Numbered from the stretch's first letter, positions 1 to 14,899 are shown. The stretch is DNA of 52,350 nt from Leucocoprinus leucothites (GCA_013368445.1 JAACJO010000067.1:1-52350); one strand, 5' to 3'. Notes: generated by a model from the letters alone, not told the origin. Translations and numbers: made by a program.

Positions 1-931
1 GGGTTGTCCCTTTCAACCTTAGTAGAGACATCCTTCGCGAACTCGAGCACGATGCGCAACTGATCTCTGGGGCCATAAGAGTTTTCGTTCTTGATGAAGC
101 GAACCATGGTCGCCACATAAATCCAAAGTCCGGCACCGCGTTCAACAAGGAGGGCGAGGACCTCCTCCGATGGCCATGACTCGGGAAGGCCGTGATCATC
201 ACGGATCTCCTTGAACTCATCCACTAGAAAGAGGAGAATCTCGTGATCAATAGCGCGGGATACTGGAAGCTCAACACGGGTGCAAACAGGAGATACAGCA
301 GCCGAATTCATGGTCCGGGTGATAGGGTCTTCGGGGAGGCTGGTGATAAACCATCGAAAGGGCGTCGTACGATTGTGAGCAGAAGTTGCGATGATTCTGA
401 CAATCTCAGACTGCTCTGCCGTTCCCTGGCACTCGTCCAGTCCATCGATGATCACTACGCATCCGTCAAGATCGTTCCCTGTGGTATCAAGCCCACGAAG
501 GGGTTGAATGAGTAAATCATCGAATTGCGTTGACAGCGACGCTGTCGCGAGAGCGGGGTCTTCAAGCATGCGCTTATCGACAATTTCGTGAAACGAGGGG
601 GATTTAGTAGCAATTTGATAGGCGATGGAGGTAAAGACGCGTCGAGGGTCGCTGCGACCCATATTCGAGCGGGAGAAGAAGAGGGTAGCGGCGAGTTTGT
701 TTCCGGGCACCAGGGCTTCAGCACAGCTTTGCGAAATAGCCGACTTGCCGATGCCAAAAGGACCACGCATCCAGAGAATGGGTTCCGTGCGATCTGACAC
801 TCCCAGGGCCCAGTCAGTGATGAGGGCGATGTAGTCGTTTCGAGTGCCAAGATGGCATTTTGGGGGTGGGTAGCGAGCGCTGGAGTTGTAGAACGCGTCT
901 GGCATCGAACACTTGAGAAGCTCTCTGATTC
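1..931 (-). CDS. NACHT-type P-loop NTPase, 3' end outside the window
   Basis: An open frame runs from about 931 down to base 1 and continues off the left edge. The Walker A motif GPFGIGKS is encoded at 741-764 and a Walker B block, VVIIDGLDEC, near 427-468. Before them lies the stretch PPPKCHLGTR, which precedes the NTPase domain in the large NACHT (STAND, NLR-like) families of mushroom-forming fungi. The arrangement (short N-terminal region, P-loop, Walker B about 100 residues later) fits that family. Such proteins are signal-responsive ATPase switches, often with C-terminal repeats; the C-terminal repeats of this one are not in view. The 5' boundary at 931 is the base after a TAG acceptor. 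The best splice to the upstream exon is out of frame (see findings), so the gene may be broken or its 5' structure may differ. NTPase identity is secure; the exact start is not. Confidence 0.85.
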
Positions 932-984
932 CTATCCAACACATGAGATCAATGGTCCGACTCGAGGGAACTGAGAAGCTCACC

Positions 985-1398
985 AAAAGCCCGTGGTGGA
1001 GAATTCGTTGAATTGAGGATTATGTATTACAAGATTATTTGCGTTGCGAAACATTTCGTTTACGTAGAGATGCTGCGGAGGTGGGGCAGGGATAGGCGGC
1101 AGGATGGCTGGAGACAAAGCATGAGGCGCAGGATTCGAGGGCTCTGGATCAGGAAGCGCAGGGGTGATAGCTGTGGGAGAAGGTGCGGGAATAGGAGGGT
1201 GAAGAAGCGTAGTGGGGGGTTGAGGAAGCCGGAGTCGAATTTTTGAAGGAGCAAAGCGGTAGACTGTTCCTCCGGCAGTGCGGTAGAAAGTCGATCAGGC
1301 GAAGGTTGAGGAGCAGGATCTTCCAACTGGAAGGAATCTGTAGCTCGATCAAATTTGCGAAAGAGTTTAGCAAAGAATTTGCGAGAGCGCCCAGGCAT
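985..1398 (-). other. Candidate N-terminal exon sequence of the NACHT gene
   Basis: Upstream of the NTPase exon, a minus-strand frame starting with ATG at 1398 gives a basic start (MPGRSRKFF) and a Ser/Pro-rich stretch. A second frame nearer the NTPase gives a proline-rich linker and then NANNLVIHNPQFNEF, which resembles the short 'NFVINNPTF'-like motif found just before the NACHT domain in many basidiomycete members. The two pieces are in different frames and no intron was found that joins them cleanly. They are listed as probable remnants or exons of the same gene, not as a finished model. Confidence 0.4.
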
Positions 1399-1737
1399 TG
1401 CGTGGCGGAATGGACGGGACAGGTCGTTGCAGGAAGAGAGTAAGAGGAAGAAGACAGCGAAGCTATGTTTTTCCACGAGTGTCGAGGTCGATTATCGCGA
1501 GACGCCCATGACCATACAAGGCTTGTTTGCTCGGCACACGTAGCTCTACGAGCGTCAAAGCAAGCACAATTGGACTCATGAGGTGACACCCTCCATATAG
1601 ATCAAGGTCACTGTGTACATAGGTTACATTGTCGCTTTTGAATTTCGCAAGCGTGGTTCGCGTGGGAGAATCACGAGACCAGCATCAGCTGACCAGCACA
1701 GGCCTGGCGCTGTCCAGTTTATACAGCTCCTCCAACA

Positions 1738-2967
1738 ATGTCGACGGCCGGCGGTCTTTCTCGCAGACGCGTAGCCCAGTCCACAGACGACGAAGAACGC
1801 CCAAGACCCTCTCCTACCCCCTCCTCCTCTGCTAATGGCTCAACGACACCGCCGATGGCCCTTCACGCTGGCTCGGCGTTTGAAGGTGGCAGCAAGATCG
1901 CATACGACCCTAGAGACTTAATGCAGGATGCCACGGATGAAGTGAGGATGGGAGGAAAGATGCCGCGGCTGACTATCATGGAGGAAGTCCTGCTGCTAGG
2001 CCTCAAAGACAAACAGGTAAGTGTCTTGGTAATTTCCGCAGCACAAGGGACTGACCGCGGATTTTCAGGGATATTTGTCGTTTTGGAATGACAATATTTC
2101 ATATGCGCTGCGTGGCTGTATTCTCATCGAGCTCGCGCTACGCAGGCGGATCGCGCTCTCGAAGGATCCAAACCGTCGTCGACTACCGCTGTCAGAAAGG
2201 CTCGTAGAAGTCATCGACGAACGGCAAACTGGAGAGACGATACTCGACGAGGCACTAAAGCTGATGAAAATGCAGCAGGAGACAGAGCGACTCGCTGTGA
2301 ACAGTTGGATAGATTTACTCTCAGGTACGTCGTCTATCCTTTATTCTAACGCTATTCTCACATCTGTGCAGGCGAAACATGGAATGTCATGAAGATTGGC
2401 TTCCAGCTCAAGCAAGTACGCGAACGCCTAGCAAAAGGTCTCGTCGACAAAGGCGTCCTACGCACAGAAAAACGAAATTTCCTCCTATTCGACATGGCCA
2501 CTCATCCCGTCGCCGATGTCCGCACAAAAGAATCCATCGTCACCCGCGTCGTCACTCTCCTCACATCCACCACCTCCGCCGTTCCCGACACCGCTCTCGA
2601 CGTTGAAGGGGTCCAATGTCGAGCTGCAAGGGCCGTATGTCTCGTCTGCGCAGCATACACTGCCAGTGTACTTGACAACGCCTTTGGTCGACTGGACTAT
2701 GAAGCTCGAGAGGCCGCTTTCCAGCGGTGTGATGAAATACTCGGCGAATTTATGGTTTGGCCATTCGGCAGCGGAAGCTACGACACCAGTTCATCACGGC
2801 GACGCCAGCAAACTCGTATCGCCATGGGCAGCGACAGCAATGGGAGAGAGTCTGTCTTGGGACTGGTCCAGGAGGTAAAGCGTGAGGCAGTGGGAGAAGA
2901 AGATGTTGGATTTGAGCTAGTTGCCGGAGTTCTCGAGGTTCTTTCCAAACTTGATTCGTTGTTGTAG
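1738..2967 (+). CDS. VPS74: GOLPH3/Vps74 family phosphoinositide-binding Golgi protein
   Basis: Three exons, 1738-2016, 2069-2324 and 2372-2967, splice into a 376-residue protein; both introns are about 50 bases with GT/AG ends. Family hallmarks are present in order: a Ser/Pro-rich basic N-terminus, the [18 protein letters not shown] block, [36 protein letters not shown] and [12 protein letters not shown]. In human GOLPH3 and yeast Vps74 the Trp and Arg in the SFWND..LRG block and the Arg residues of VRERLAK bind phosphatidylinositol 4-phosphate; all are visible here. The family links Golgi membranes to cargo glycosyltransferases and keeps them in the Golgi. A low-complexity Ser/Arg/Gly insert near residues 300-330 is longer than I expect for the family. 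The gene is divergent from the NACHT gene, with about 340 bases between the candidate NACHT start at 1398 and this ATG. Confidence 0.97.
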
Positions 2968-3070
2968 ATATTGTTATACCCTTCTATTCACCCATGCCCG
3001 CTTTATTAAACATGCGAGGACGGCGAGATATCTGCCGTGTCTGGCCTAAAGTACATCCGGCCTTGGATTA

Positions 3071-3076
3071 TATAAA
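3071..3076 (+). promoter_or_regulatory. TATA box of ACH1
   Basis: TATAAA lies 36 bases before the ATG at 3112 and is followed by a C/T-rich leader. The spacing suits a basidiomycete promoter with a short 5' UTR. Inferred from position and sequence only. Confidence 0.6.
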
Positions 3077-3111
3077 TCCCGCTTCCTCCTTTCACTTCTC
3101 ACCTTGTCAAC

Positions 3112-5393
<2,282 letters not shown>

Positions 5394-5576
5394 ATCAACT
5401 GGCTTGGAAGCTTTTTTTGCACATTGGACTGTGGTATTTCGATTGCGTGCACTAGCGAATTTTATTCACTGGGGAGTCATTGCTGACCTGGTGCAACGTA
5501 ATACTGGTGGAATTGTTCTTGACCTGTAGAAAGAGTGTTGGTAAACTACATGTAATACGACTGGATTACACCAAGA

Positions 5577-7706
5577 CTAAAAAGACCAATCCACCCGGTC
5601 ACCACCTACGCTCTTGCGACTCTTTACACTAGCAGGCCCAAGGGAAGTGACCGACGAAGTAGCATCGCCGTCTTCCAGTCCCATTTTTGCCTTCTTAAAC
5701 CTTGCCTGTGATTATCTGGAATCTTTGATAAATGTAGCTTGCCGCCTCGCCTTGCACGGCTTCCATTGCCAGGTCTTCCGCGATGAGGCTGTTGTTTTGG
5801 CTATCCGGGATATAGGTTCAGGCGCCTTCGAGACTAGGTAAGCCCAAACGGCGGCTTGGTCTTGGATATCGGAAGGCGCATTGGGGAGTGAAAAGGGGCA
5901 TCCGGAGTCACAAATGAGCTTGGCTCAGAAATAGCTACCAGAGGGAAAAATACGTCCACGAGGAGCTCAAAAGATTCTATCCTTCTCACCTGCGGTTTCT
6001 CGACCAGATTTTGCCCCAGATGAAATAATCCCCCGCTCCGGTCGAGACAGGCATTGATATAGCCCGGGATGCATGGTACCCGCCAAGAGCTTCCTCAAGC
6101 AATAATTCACAATTGTTGCGGAGGGCGTGAACTATACATTTGGTGCAAGGAATTTCGCCTGGGAAAATCCACCCGGTTGTACAAATCAGCAGATACCTCG
6201 CCCGTACAAGAACCTTGCATGCCATCAAACATATCTCCTCGACACTTGATGTCTGGGCACTTTTGAAGCTAGATCGAAGAATCGATGCGATTGGCCTCCC
6301 ACGCTAGCGAAGAGTATAGTGTTCGTACCTCTTCCAGGAACGACAAAAGTGAGTCAAACACTGTCCGAGCCCCTTCGGTAGCACTCTGGATGATTTCGTG
6401 ATCCTGTACCATAGGACTGAGCGTTAACGCAGGGTCCCGCAATAATTGATAACAACCAGCAGTTCGGATGCGATGCAATCTTTTCTCGATTGCCAGTGTA
6501 TTCGATACGGCGGTGCGCATTTGTTCCAGAAATCTCAGATAAGTCGAGGCCACAGTGTTTATCATGGATGGAGTATCATGAATAAGCACTCTGTTGCAGA
6601 TGTGAGGAAAATTTCAGTGAGGGAATTACTTCTGAGAATTAGCTTACATCAATGAAGAAGATCGGATGTGGTTCAAGCCGTAAATTACATCAGCCCTAAA
6701 CAAACAATCGCGCAATGAGAACGAGTAGCGCCAGGGTGGGTCTTTGAGGTAGGATTCCAGGAGAATAGCCCCTGGTAGCGCATCAGGTGGACACTCCATC
6801 TCGCCATCCCAAAGATTTATTACAAATGAGTCATTAATTGCAGGAGTATGTGAAGTGTCTTGGTAATATCCTTGAAGTTCGTTGGCGTAAATTTGGACCC
6901 TTCAAATGAGAATTTTAGGCAACATAAAGTTGAAGTACTCAATGATTGGACCAACTCGGATAGAATGCTCTCTGAATACAGTGATGATTCCCTCTCGTAC
7001 CGAATCCGGAATATCTGGATTTGCAGTTGATAGCGCAAGCCGCCAGCTGTCATCGAGCGAGTGAGCAGCATTTACAAGGGAGATACTCAACTGCTGAGGG
7101 TCAAACTTGAATCCAACCCGGTACTCTGGAGTGAAGTCAGAGTCGACTGACAGTGGGATGATTTTTTGAGTGAACTGATCTTCAGCTCCAAAATGTTCCA
7201 TAATTTCCTCGGGTTGGGCAATCGATATGTCGACCGAGGTCGCATAATCCGTATGAAGCTAGTCAAACTGTGAATAATGTCTTCGCGTCTGTGTACATTA
7301 GATATATACCTCTATTAAAGCACTATTAAATGCTGTGGCCATCGACATCATACGATCTATCATTCTTATACCCGACATGGACCCAGAATCGTCCTCTGAA
7401 GTTGCTTGACCTGCTGAAGTGAAGTACTCCACGATTTGGTGCGACATGCACAGGGACGCTACGCAGACGTCGTACCCAGTTTACAGAAATCTGTCGATTA
7501 TGATCCAATGCTCCTTGTGTGGTGAAGAGATCTCCCAGACATCTCTTGCCATCCAAAAAAAACCGACTTCAAACCAGTATTAGGGCCATACAATGCCCGA
7601 GCTGCGAAGCGACATACGAGCCAAGCTCCTGTATAAGGCCTTCCACCCGCTTGGTCAGCTTGAGTGAGGTTTCGGTAAGCCGGCTAAGATGCTTAGATTC
7701 ATCCAT
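5577..7706 (-). pseudogene. Gene X copy 1 (pseudogene)
   Basis: This is the unit-1 homologue of the uncharacterised 8-exon gene that is intact in units 3, 4 and 5. It begins with an ATG at 7706 and its last exon ends at the same conserved DxLDW-F-stop as the others. Three defects are visible. A run of eight A (plus strand, 7555-7562) at the start of exon 2 adds one base and shifts the frame. Exon 2 has TAA at 7481-7483 where other copies have CAA. Exon 8 has TAA at 5712-5714 in the SRESRMRF block. Exons 3, 6 and 7 remain readable, and the cysteine cluster around exon 7/8 is still recognisable. Convergent with ACH1. Confidence 0.8.
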
Positions 7707-9329
7707 GGTGACAAGCCTATAGATGGTCAATCAAAAGGATGAGATAGATGATATACAATGAAGTAGTGCGTGAGAATATTCCCGATGCCTCTGGGCTCGA
7801 ACTTGCTCCACGAAGCCTTCGCTCACCTCGTGACATTCCCATGCCGTCGGCCTTCACACCGTCTTTGATATAGTTCCCAGTAGTTCCTGGACAATCGGAA
7901 GGGCCAGAAAGAACTTGATCAGGCGATGGTTCTTGTATCCACTGGTATGTGTGGATGGGCGGCTCGAACCTTTCGTCCTTGATACTCTCTTAACGACGAG
8001 CCAGCATGCGGTGTCGAGCTTGCCATGCAACATGTAGACTATTCATAAGACGGGGTGATACACCCAACCACGTTTCGCCATGATTTTTCCCCTCAATTCT
8101 CCATATGCTTCAGCAATATAACTCCGCCTGGCCCTCACTCCACTCAAACCTTGACCTCTGGTTTGCCATCGCTCGAAAAGACGTTCACAATTCCAATATC
8201 AACTATACTATTGAATGCAGCACCACTCCTTTCAGTGTGGGGAGCATACCGATGAGTATCGTAGACTCTCGGGCTCGCACTTAATCTCAGTCGATGTCTA
8301 AACGCTCTTTCATAAACCCCCATGGTCGCCAGCCACTATGACCAAGGAAGCTGGTAAACACCACATAGAGTCTGCGTCGAACATCAGGATAATGGATGAG
8401 AAGACGCGAATTTAGTATCAGCCTCTGACCAGATTAGATGAGTTCTTACGTCCATCTATATTTCTCCGCAAACTCTGGCCCATGTGCTCTTGTTATGATT
8501 TTATTCCGCTTATTCCTGGTGGACTCTTATAGTTCCTCAACACCTCTGAAGTAACAAGACCACTTCAAATAATCGGTGTCACGGTGGAATGACGGGTTTT
8601 TTTTTTGGGGGGAGCCTCAAATCAGGGCACGAATTCGATACATGGTTTCCGGGGTTCGTGGGTCGCATATCCTCCAGGGTGTTAGACCTACTAGTACATT
8701 CCACTCGCGGGCGTTTTGATCTCCACTCATGGTTTTAATCGTCCAATACCTGTCTGAGTTACACTAGTGAACTTCGCGAAGCGCTTCGTAGACAATCATA
8801 CTGGTTTCGATATTCTGTCTGCAAAGGTAGCGATTAGTTGATTTCTTGTTCTGAAAAAATGGAACAAGGAGATTGTAGGCAGACAAATACAACCAAACAA
8901 TTCTCCAGTTCTGATATTGGTTGTCGATGATTGCCTCATGTTCTTTCAGTTCCACGAAACTCTTCAGGATTGCAGACCTCAACTCACCCAAATCACATTG
9001 ACCAACGTGGTTCCCGATGAAAATCAGCTAGATGATATCTTGTGCCATATCTCCCTAGTTCTCACCTTCCAGACACTGGATACCGGCTGTATCTGGATAT
9101 GAGCAAGCGCCTCAATGCCGTACGTGCGTCCGAGCTTTATACCATGCTTCTTACATACTCCCAAGCCATCCTCTTTCCCAGATATTCGTTCCCACAAAGT
9201 CGTCCAACATGGGCTCGCTTATATCCACCGTCCTTCCATCGTTTCCCCTCTTAGACTCAACAGGGGCAATATAATCTCGAGACCTGTCCCTGCTCAGCGC
9301 GCCGGTGATGATGCTTGTAGTTAAGGGAG
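7707..9329. other. Unit 1 spacer
   Basis: No convincing gene. The stretch 8050-8760 is homologous to 13640-14400 in unit 2 but not to units 3-5. A segment near 8900-9000, whose minus-strand reading is LRSAILKSFVELKE, recurs in all units except possibly the last and may be a decayed exon. A T/G homopolymer run lies at about 8598-8620. Confidence 0.5.
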
Positions 9330-9570
9330 AGCGAGATTCAGCCCCACGGGTCGCGTGTACCATAGGTCCATGCGAGACGCTTGAACCTGTTGAGGGAGCG
9401 GGCAAGGGGGAAGAGATGTCCAAGAGAAGAATGGGGCTGCGGCGGGTTGAGCGATGGTCGGAGTAGGTTGGGAGCCCCGGAGAGCCGTCGATGGTGACCC
9501 AGAGAGGATCACAACACAGCGTCGGCGTTTCAATATGCAACCCCAGGGTCGTCCTCCTGAGCCGCCCGAG
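9330..9570 (-). pseudogene. F-box gene 5' fragment fused to ACH1 intron 1 (unit 1/2 border)
   Basis: On the minus strand LHIETPTL, a Pro/Ser-rich stretch and YSDHRS are readable and match LHIETPTL and YSDYRS of the gene at 38392-39980. Homology stops at 9570, where the ACH1 intron 1 homologue starts. Frame is not maintained throughout. Confidence 0.75.
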
Positions 9571-11692
9571 GTACGATCCATCCACTCTCAGTAATAGACA
9601 TTCCCTCACCGAATGACTACCATCTAGAATTCTGACAGCTGTAAACTCTCATATGCTTCCCAACTGTGCTCATAGATTGGCTGTTCAGGATCTGCACCCC
9701 TCCTGTATGCTCCTCGTCACTGCTCGCTCCGGTCTGGCTCATGACGACCCCCTTTTTTCTTTCTTATAGGCCGTTGCGGCCTACATTAAATCCAATAATA
9801 TCATTAGGAACGCAAGTGGAAGACCGAGGTGCAGGGGTGTATACGACTGTGAGGGGGTACTCACATCAGTTGGAAAGGAATTCGCGAAGGGATGAATTCT
9901 AGTATGACTAATTTTGCTGGCAAACGTATATTAAGTGCGTGAATCCTTTTCTTTCTCGAACGATTGGGTTCTTGACACGTTCTTTTTATTATTATTATTT
10001 TCTTTCTTTCAGTGTCCCCACAAGATTTGGTACCCGGGTGCTATAAACCTCGCAAGACTTACAATAATCATTGTAAACCACTCGACTGGGCTACAGTAGA
10101 AGCTGTAGTTGTTGCTGAAGACGGATACATTACTCCAAACGCATCAGTTGGAGCTATCCATGAGATCGTCCAGCCAACAAAGAATACCATTGTCAAGGGC
10201 AACGCTAGGATTCCCAACTTTGAGGACCTCCATGGCGTTTACTGCTCTTCCGCCGCTCCCAATTACCAGCCCTGTGTACGTTACTACCCACCTTTCACCA
10301 TGACTGTCACCCCATACAAACCACATACTCACCACGATTCCAATCCACAGTTCGTAACACACATATAAGACCCCCTCTGACCTCCAATGCCAATCGGCCC
10401 AGACTATGCCATCGCTCTCATCGAATTCTCTACATCCGAGAACGCTGACACAAACGCTCCAAAAAACGACGTTTCTCGCGCTATCGCTCGCTTTCTCATT
10501 CAATCCTTATCGGAAGAAGTTCAGAGTGGAGGACCGCCAAAGAGCTTGTAGCCTCTCCAGGGTGGCATTAATAATGTTGCGAATTCGATTATTGGTGGAT
10601 TGAGAGAGGGACCGTTCGACTAGATGCAGGTTTGGACGGAGGCGTTGCAGAGTGAGTAGTTGATGTGGTGTTTCAGGGGTGTTTGCACTGAGCACACTGC
10701 GTTGCTTTGTTTCGTCGATACATTCCTTCGGTTTTTCGATTCTGGCCTCTGCCACTGCAATCAGTATTCGGTTCTTTCCCGTAGGGTACATCCCTCCATC
10801 GCAGCATTGTATATATTGCTGACATTCGCAAATTTAGCTTTGACTGGTTTTACTAAAGTACGCGCGCACTTCACTTCGTACTCGTCGTATTTAAGACCCC
10901 CGCGTAGACTGGGCAACCTATAAGAATCGACTTCTCCGCTCTCAGCAAGTTGTGAACTCTCGAAATCTTTCATCGTCTCGGCGTTATCGTTATTAACATG
11001 CCACTCGAAGCTGATACTGTACGTCTCCTAGTCTTCAAAATTCCAAACCGTATTGTACTGACGCATAGAGCTTAGTATGTCATGCAAATTCGACTTGTGC
11101 TCTCGGATCTAGAATGCTCAATGGCATCGGAGGTTCAGCCGACTTTTTGAGAAACGCAAAGTTGTCTATTATGCATACTCCTTCAAGGTAATCGTCTATA
11201 CTTGCTTTATTACTTCATCACTGATCGTCTAATGAATAGTTGCCCCACGAAGACCGATCCTACCGGTATCAGCTGTATTGTACCCTTTGCTTTACACGTA
11301 GACCAAACTGGTGCGTCTCGTGCAGCATTTATCACCATCATTTGACTATTGAGTGTCTTCCTGATAGAACATGATATGAATATCATTGTCACTGAACAAG
11401 CCCCAAGCTGCCGACCTTCATGGATTGGCTCCCCGTGAACGTGCGCCTCTTATCTTCGAGGGGTGCGCTAATCCGGGGTATAAGGATATGCTTCGTGAGG
11501 TACTTTTCTCCTTTCGTTGATCGTGCTGTACACTGATCAAAACAGGACGACGACCGAGCGCTTCATGGGTGACTTTCTCGAGGGATGAGGCACGAACTTC
11601 ATTTATTGAATAACGCTCTCGAGATGCACGTTAACCCCATAGAAAAGGGAACAATGAAAGTCAGTGGATGGGATTGGATGGGATTGAGTTAA
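9571..11692 (+). pseudogene. ACH1 pseudogene, copy 2
   Basis: Homologous to ACH1 from intron 1 to the stop region; exon 1 and the promoter are absent. Exon 5 is open at about 10018-10275 (motifs EDGYITPNASVGA, RIPNFEDLHG). Exon 6 has two in-frame TAG codons, at 10549-10551 and 10621-10623. The GT/AG borders of several introns survive. The segment of about 11085-11345 is nearly identical to ACH1 4805-5068, introns included, while exon 5 is much more diverged (see findings). Confidence 0.88.
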
Positions 11693-11981
11693 CCGCTTAG
11701 GATGTTTTGCTACATGTTGAGATGTAGAAGCCGTGATTCATAGAGGTGCTAGCAAACTTCATTCACCACAACACCCCTGCTGACCCGACGATCCGTGATT
11801 TTGTGCGTCTAACTGTCGTGATTTATAAGACTGTTATGTGGGCTCATCCCTTGCAGCTACTCCTAGAGTTGCTCTGTATGACTTCGTCAAGCGTGGTGGT
11901 TGAGCAGCGACTCGCGAAACCTTTCTCGGTTTTTGGACACAGAAAAGTGTTATATTATAATGCAACAGTGGTTCTACAAAG
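11693..11981. other. Spacer between ACH1 copy 2 and gene X copy 2
   Basis: Homologous to the ACH1 3' flank at 5394-5576 only near its right end. No gene seen. Confidence 0.4.
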
Positions 11982-13301
11982 CTAAAAAGACCAATCTAGC
12001 TGGTCACTCCTTCTCTCCTTGCGACTCTTCCTGCCGAACAGCCCAAAAGAAGCGGCTGATGGATTATTGTCGTCTTCCACGCCCGATTTTTCCTTCTTAA
12101 ACCTTATCCGTGATTCTCTTGAATCGTTAATAAATTTAACCTGCTGCTTCGCTTTACATGGCTTCCGTTGCCAATACTTCCGTGCTGAAGCTCCTATTGA
12201 AAATGCGTAGAAAGCAGGTTTACATGCCTCCGTGACTGAGTCAGCCCAATCAGCGTCAGCCCAAACAGTGCCTTCAAGGTCCTGGATGGAAGGCTCATTG
12301 GGTGATGTGAAGGGGGCATCTTGTGACACAGATGAGCTTGGTTCAGAAATAGCTACCAGTGGTAACAATTTCTTCAAGAGAGTTTCGAAAGACTCCATCC
12401 CTCTAAATATGTCGTTGATCGCAGGAGCATGTGTAGTGTCTTGATAGTATTCCCGAAGTTTATTAGCGTAAACTTGGACCTTTCAAGTCAGAAGTTTAGT
12501 CAACATGAAGTCCACGTGTTCAGGAGAAGATAATGATTGGACCAACTTGTATAGAATGCTCTCTGAACAAACTGATGATTTTGTCTCTCGCAGAATCCAG
12601 AATGTCCAAATTTGTAGCTGACAATGCGAACCGCCAGCTGTCATTGAGCAAGCGAGCTGCATTCACAAGGGAGATACCAATCTGCTGAGGAGATGCAGAC
12701 CTAAGTTCAGCTCGGTATTCTAGAGTGGGGTCAGAATCAACCGGCAGTGGGGCTATTTTCTGAGTGAACTAACTTTCAGTTCCTAGAGGTCCCAGGGGTC
12801 TCTTGAGTTGAGCAATCGATGAGTCAACTGAGGTCACATAATCCACGGGTAACTGGTCAACTTGTCAAGAGCCTCTTTGTTTCCATGTGGATTCGGTATT
12901 TACCTCTACCAAAACGCTGTTAAATACCGTGGCCATCGATATCATGCCCTCAATTGCTCTGAGACCCGACGTTTTCCGATAACTGCCCTCCAGAACTGCT
13001 CCAGTTGATGGACTAAGATATTCCACGATTTGGTGCGACATCTGAAGAGATGCAATGCAGACACCAAACCCAGCTTGTAAAAATTTGTCAATTATGATCC
13101 AATGCTCTCTGTGTGGCGGGAATATCTCCCAGGGATCTCCCGAAATCAAAGAAAAACAACTTCAAACAGGTATTAGAACCATACAACATCTGACTCGCTG
13201 CGAGGGACATACGAGCCAAGCTCCTGTATAAGGTGTTCCACTTGTTTGGTCAGCTCGAGTTAGGGTTCGGTAAGCAGGCTAAGACTCTTGGATCCATCCA
13301 T
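11982..13301 (-). pseudogene. Gene X copy 2 (pseudogene with internal deletion)
   Basis: The start region at 13301 has an ATG but meets TAA after 13 codons, where other copies read TCA. The element is only 1.3 kb long against 2.1 kb in other copies. A deletion joins the beginning of exon 5 (VQVYANKLREYY) to the middle of exon 8 (FETLLKKLLPLVAISEPSSS), removing the rest of exon 5, exons 6 and 7 and the cysteine cluster. The C-terminal part of exon 8 stays open from about 12398 to the stop at 11982, ending SDQLDWSF. Confidence 0.85.
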
Positions 13302-14899
13302 GGTGACAAGTGTGTAGATAGTCAATCGAAATGATGGGGTAGATGATACACTTGCCGTAAAGCAGTGCATGAGAGTTTCCCTACATAGCTTCGGCTTGAA
13401 CTTGCTTTACGAAGTTTAGTCTCGTGACTCTCTCATGCCATCGACCCTCACATCGTTTCGATATAGTTCCCAGCAATCTGGAGGCATTTAAAACAGTCAG
13501 AAAGAACTTCATCAGACGATGGTTCTTGTGTCCACTGGTGTGTGGACTGGACAACTCGGGCCTTTTCCCTCGCAGGCTCCTTAATACTCCCTTAACGACG
13601 AACCAGTAAAGTGGCTTCGGTTTTGAGTTTACTCTACAACATGGAAACCATTCGACACCAGAAATAATATGCTCATCTCCGTTTCACCGCAACTCAACTC
13701 CTCAATTCGTTATTCATTTCAGTGACACAACCCCCCTCGGCTACCAGAATTTTCACTTGGCTGAAATCTTAGCCTCTGGTTCATCACCGCTCGAACAAAC
13801 GTGCGCAATTCGCTTATTAATTACACCCCCGAGTTCGGCATGATCCCGTTTGTAGGGGACATGATCATGGACTCTCGGACTCACACTTGATCTTAGTCAG
13901 TGTCTAAATGCCCCATCGCAAATCACCATGGACACCAACCTCTCTAACGAAGGGAGCTGCTATATACCAGCTCGAGGGCTCTCAAGAGTCTGCATTAAAC
14001 ATCGGGGTAATGGATGACAAGGCGCGAGTTTTGTCCAGGAACTGATGCAGCTCTTGGGAAAGTTAGGTGGGTTTGTACGTTCATCCATACTTCTCCAAAG
14101 ACTGTGACCCCGATCCTTTTGTTAGGACTTTATTCCGCTTGCTCCTTGTGGACTTTTATAGTTCCTCGACACTTCTGAAGTACCAAGTGACCACTTGAGA
14201 TAATCGGTGGTATAGCGAAATAACTAGAGTTGAAGGGGGGCCTCGAGTCGAAGCTTAAATTTGACACATGGTTTTCAGAGCTCGTGAGCCATAGAACCTG
14301 TGAGCAGGAGGACCTATATTCCACTTGCGAGTATTTTGATCTCCACGTACTAGGGTATTAATCGTCCATTACCCCCCCAAAATGCAGTAGTGTGTTTTGG
14401 CGAAGCACTTCGTAGGGCTGTTAGTCGGTTGCCGGTATTCTGCCTGAAGAGGCAGCAATTGATCGATTTCCTGTTCTGAAGTGGAATGAAACTGCGACTA
14501 AGTATAGCAGCCAAATTCAACCAAACAGTTTGTCTGTGGCAGTTGATGAAGGCGTCTCTTCAAGAATGCTGATCCCGCCCTCACCAAAATTATGCTGATG
14601 AACCTCATGACTTTCGACGAATACCAGCTCGATAATGGCTCGTGCCACATTCCTTACGGCTCCCCCCTCTATCTAGAGATTAATGAGTGCATCATCATCG
14701 TACGTACCTTCGAGCTTTACATTATACTTGGTACACATTTACTAGCCCTCTTATTTACCTAGATGCTCGTTCCTACTGGTCATCCAACCTTGACTCACTA
14801 TGGCTTCTGTCCTTCTATCCTCCGCTCTCAGGCTCAACGAGGTCGTTATGGTCTTGAGACCTATTCTTACTAGTGCATAGGTAATAATACTTGCAGCCA
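13302..14899. other. Unit 2 spacer
   Basis: Mirrors the unit 1 spacer: 13640-14400 matches 8050-8760. No open frame of convincing quality. The all-unit conserved element near 14540-14600 is present in decayed form. Confidence 0.5.

Noticed and set aside
455..850. 131-codon minus-strand open frame
   Set aside because: It is a shadow of the NACHT NTPase frame, which carries the Walker motifs in a different phase.
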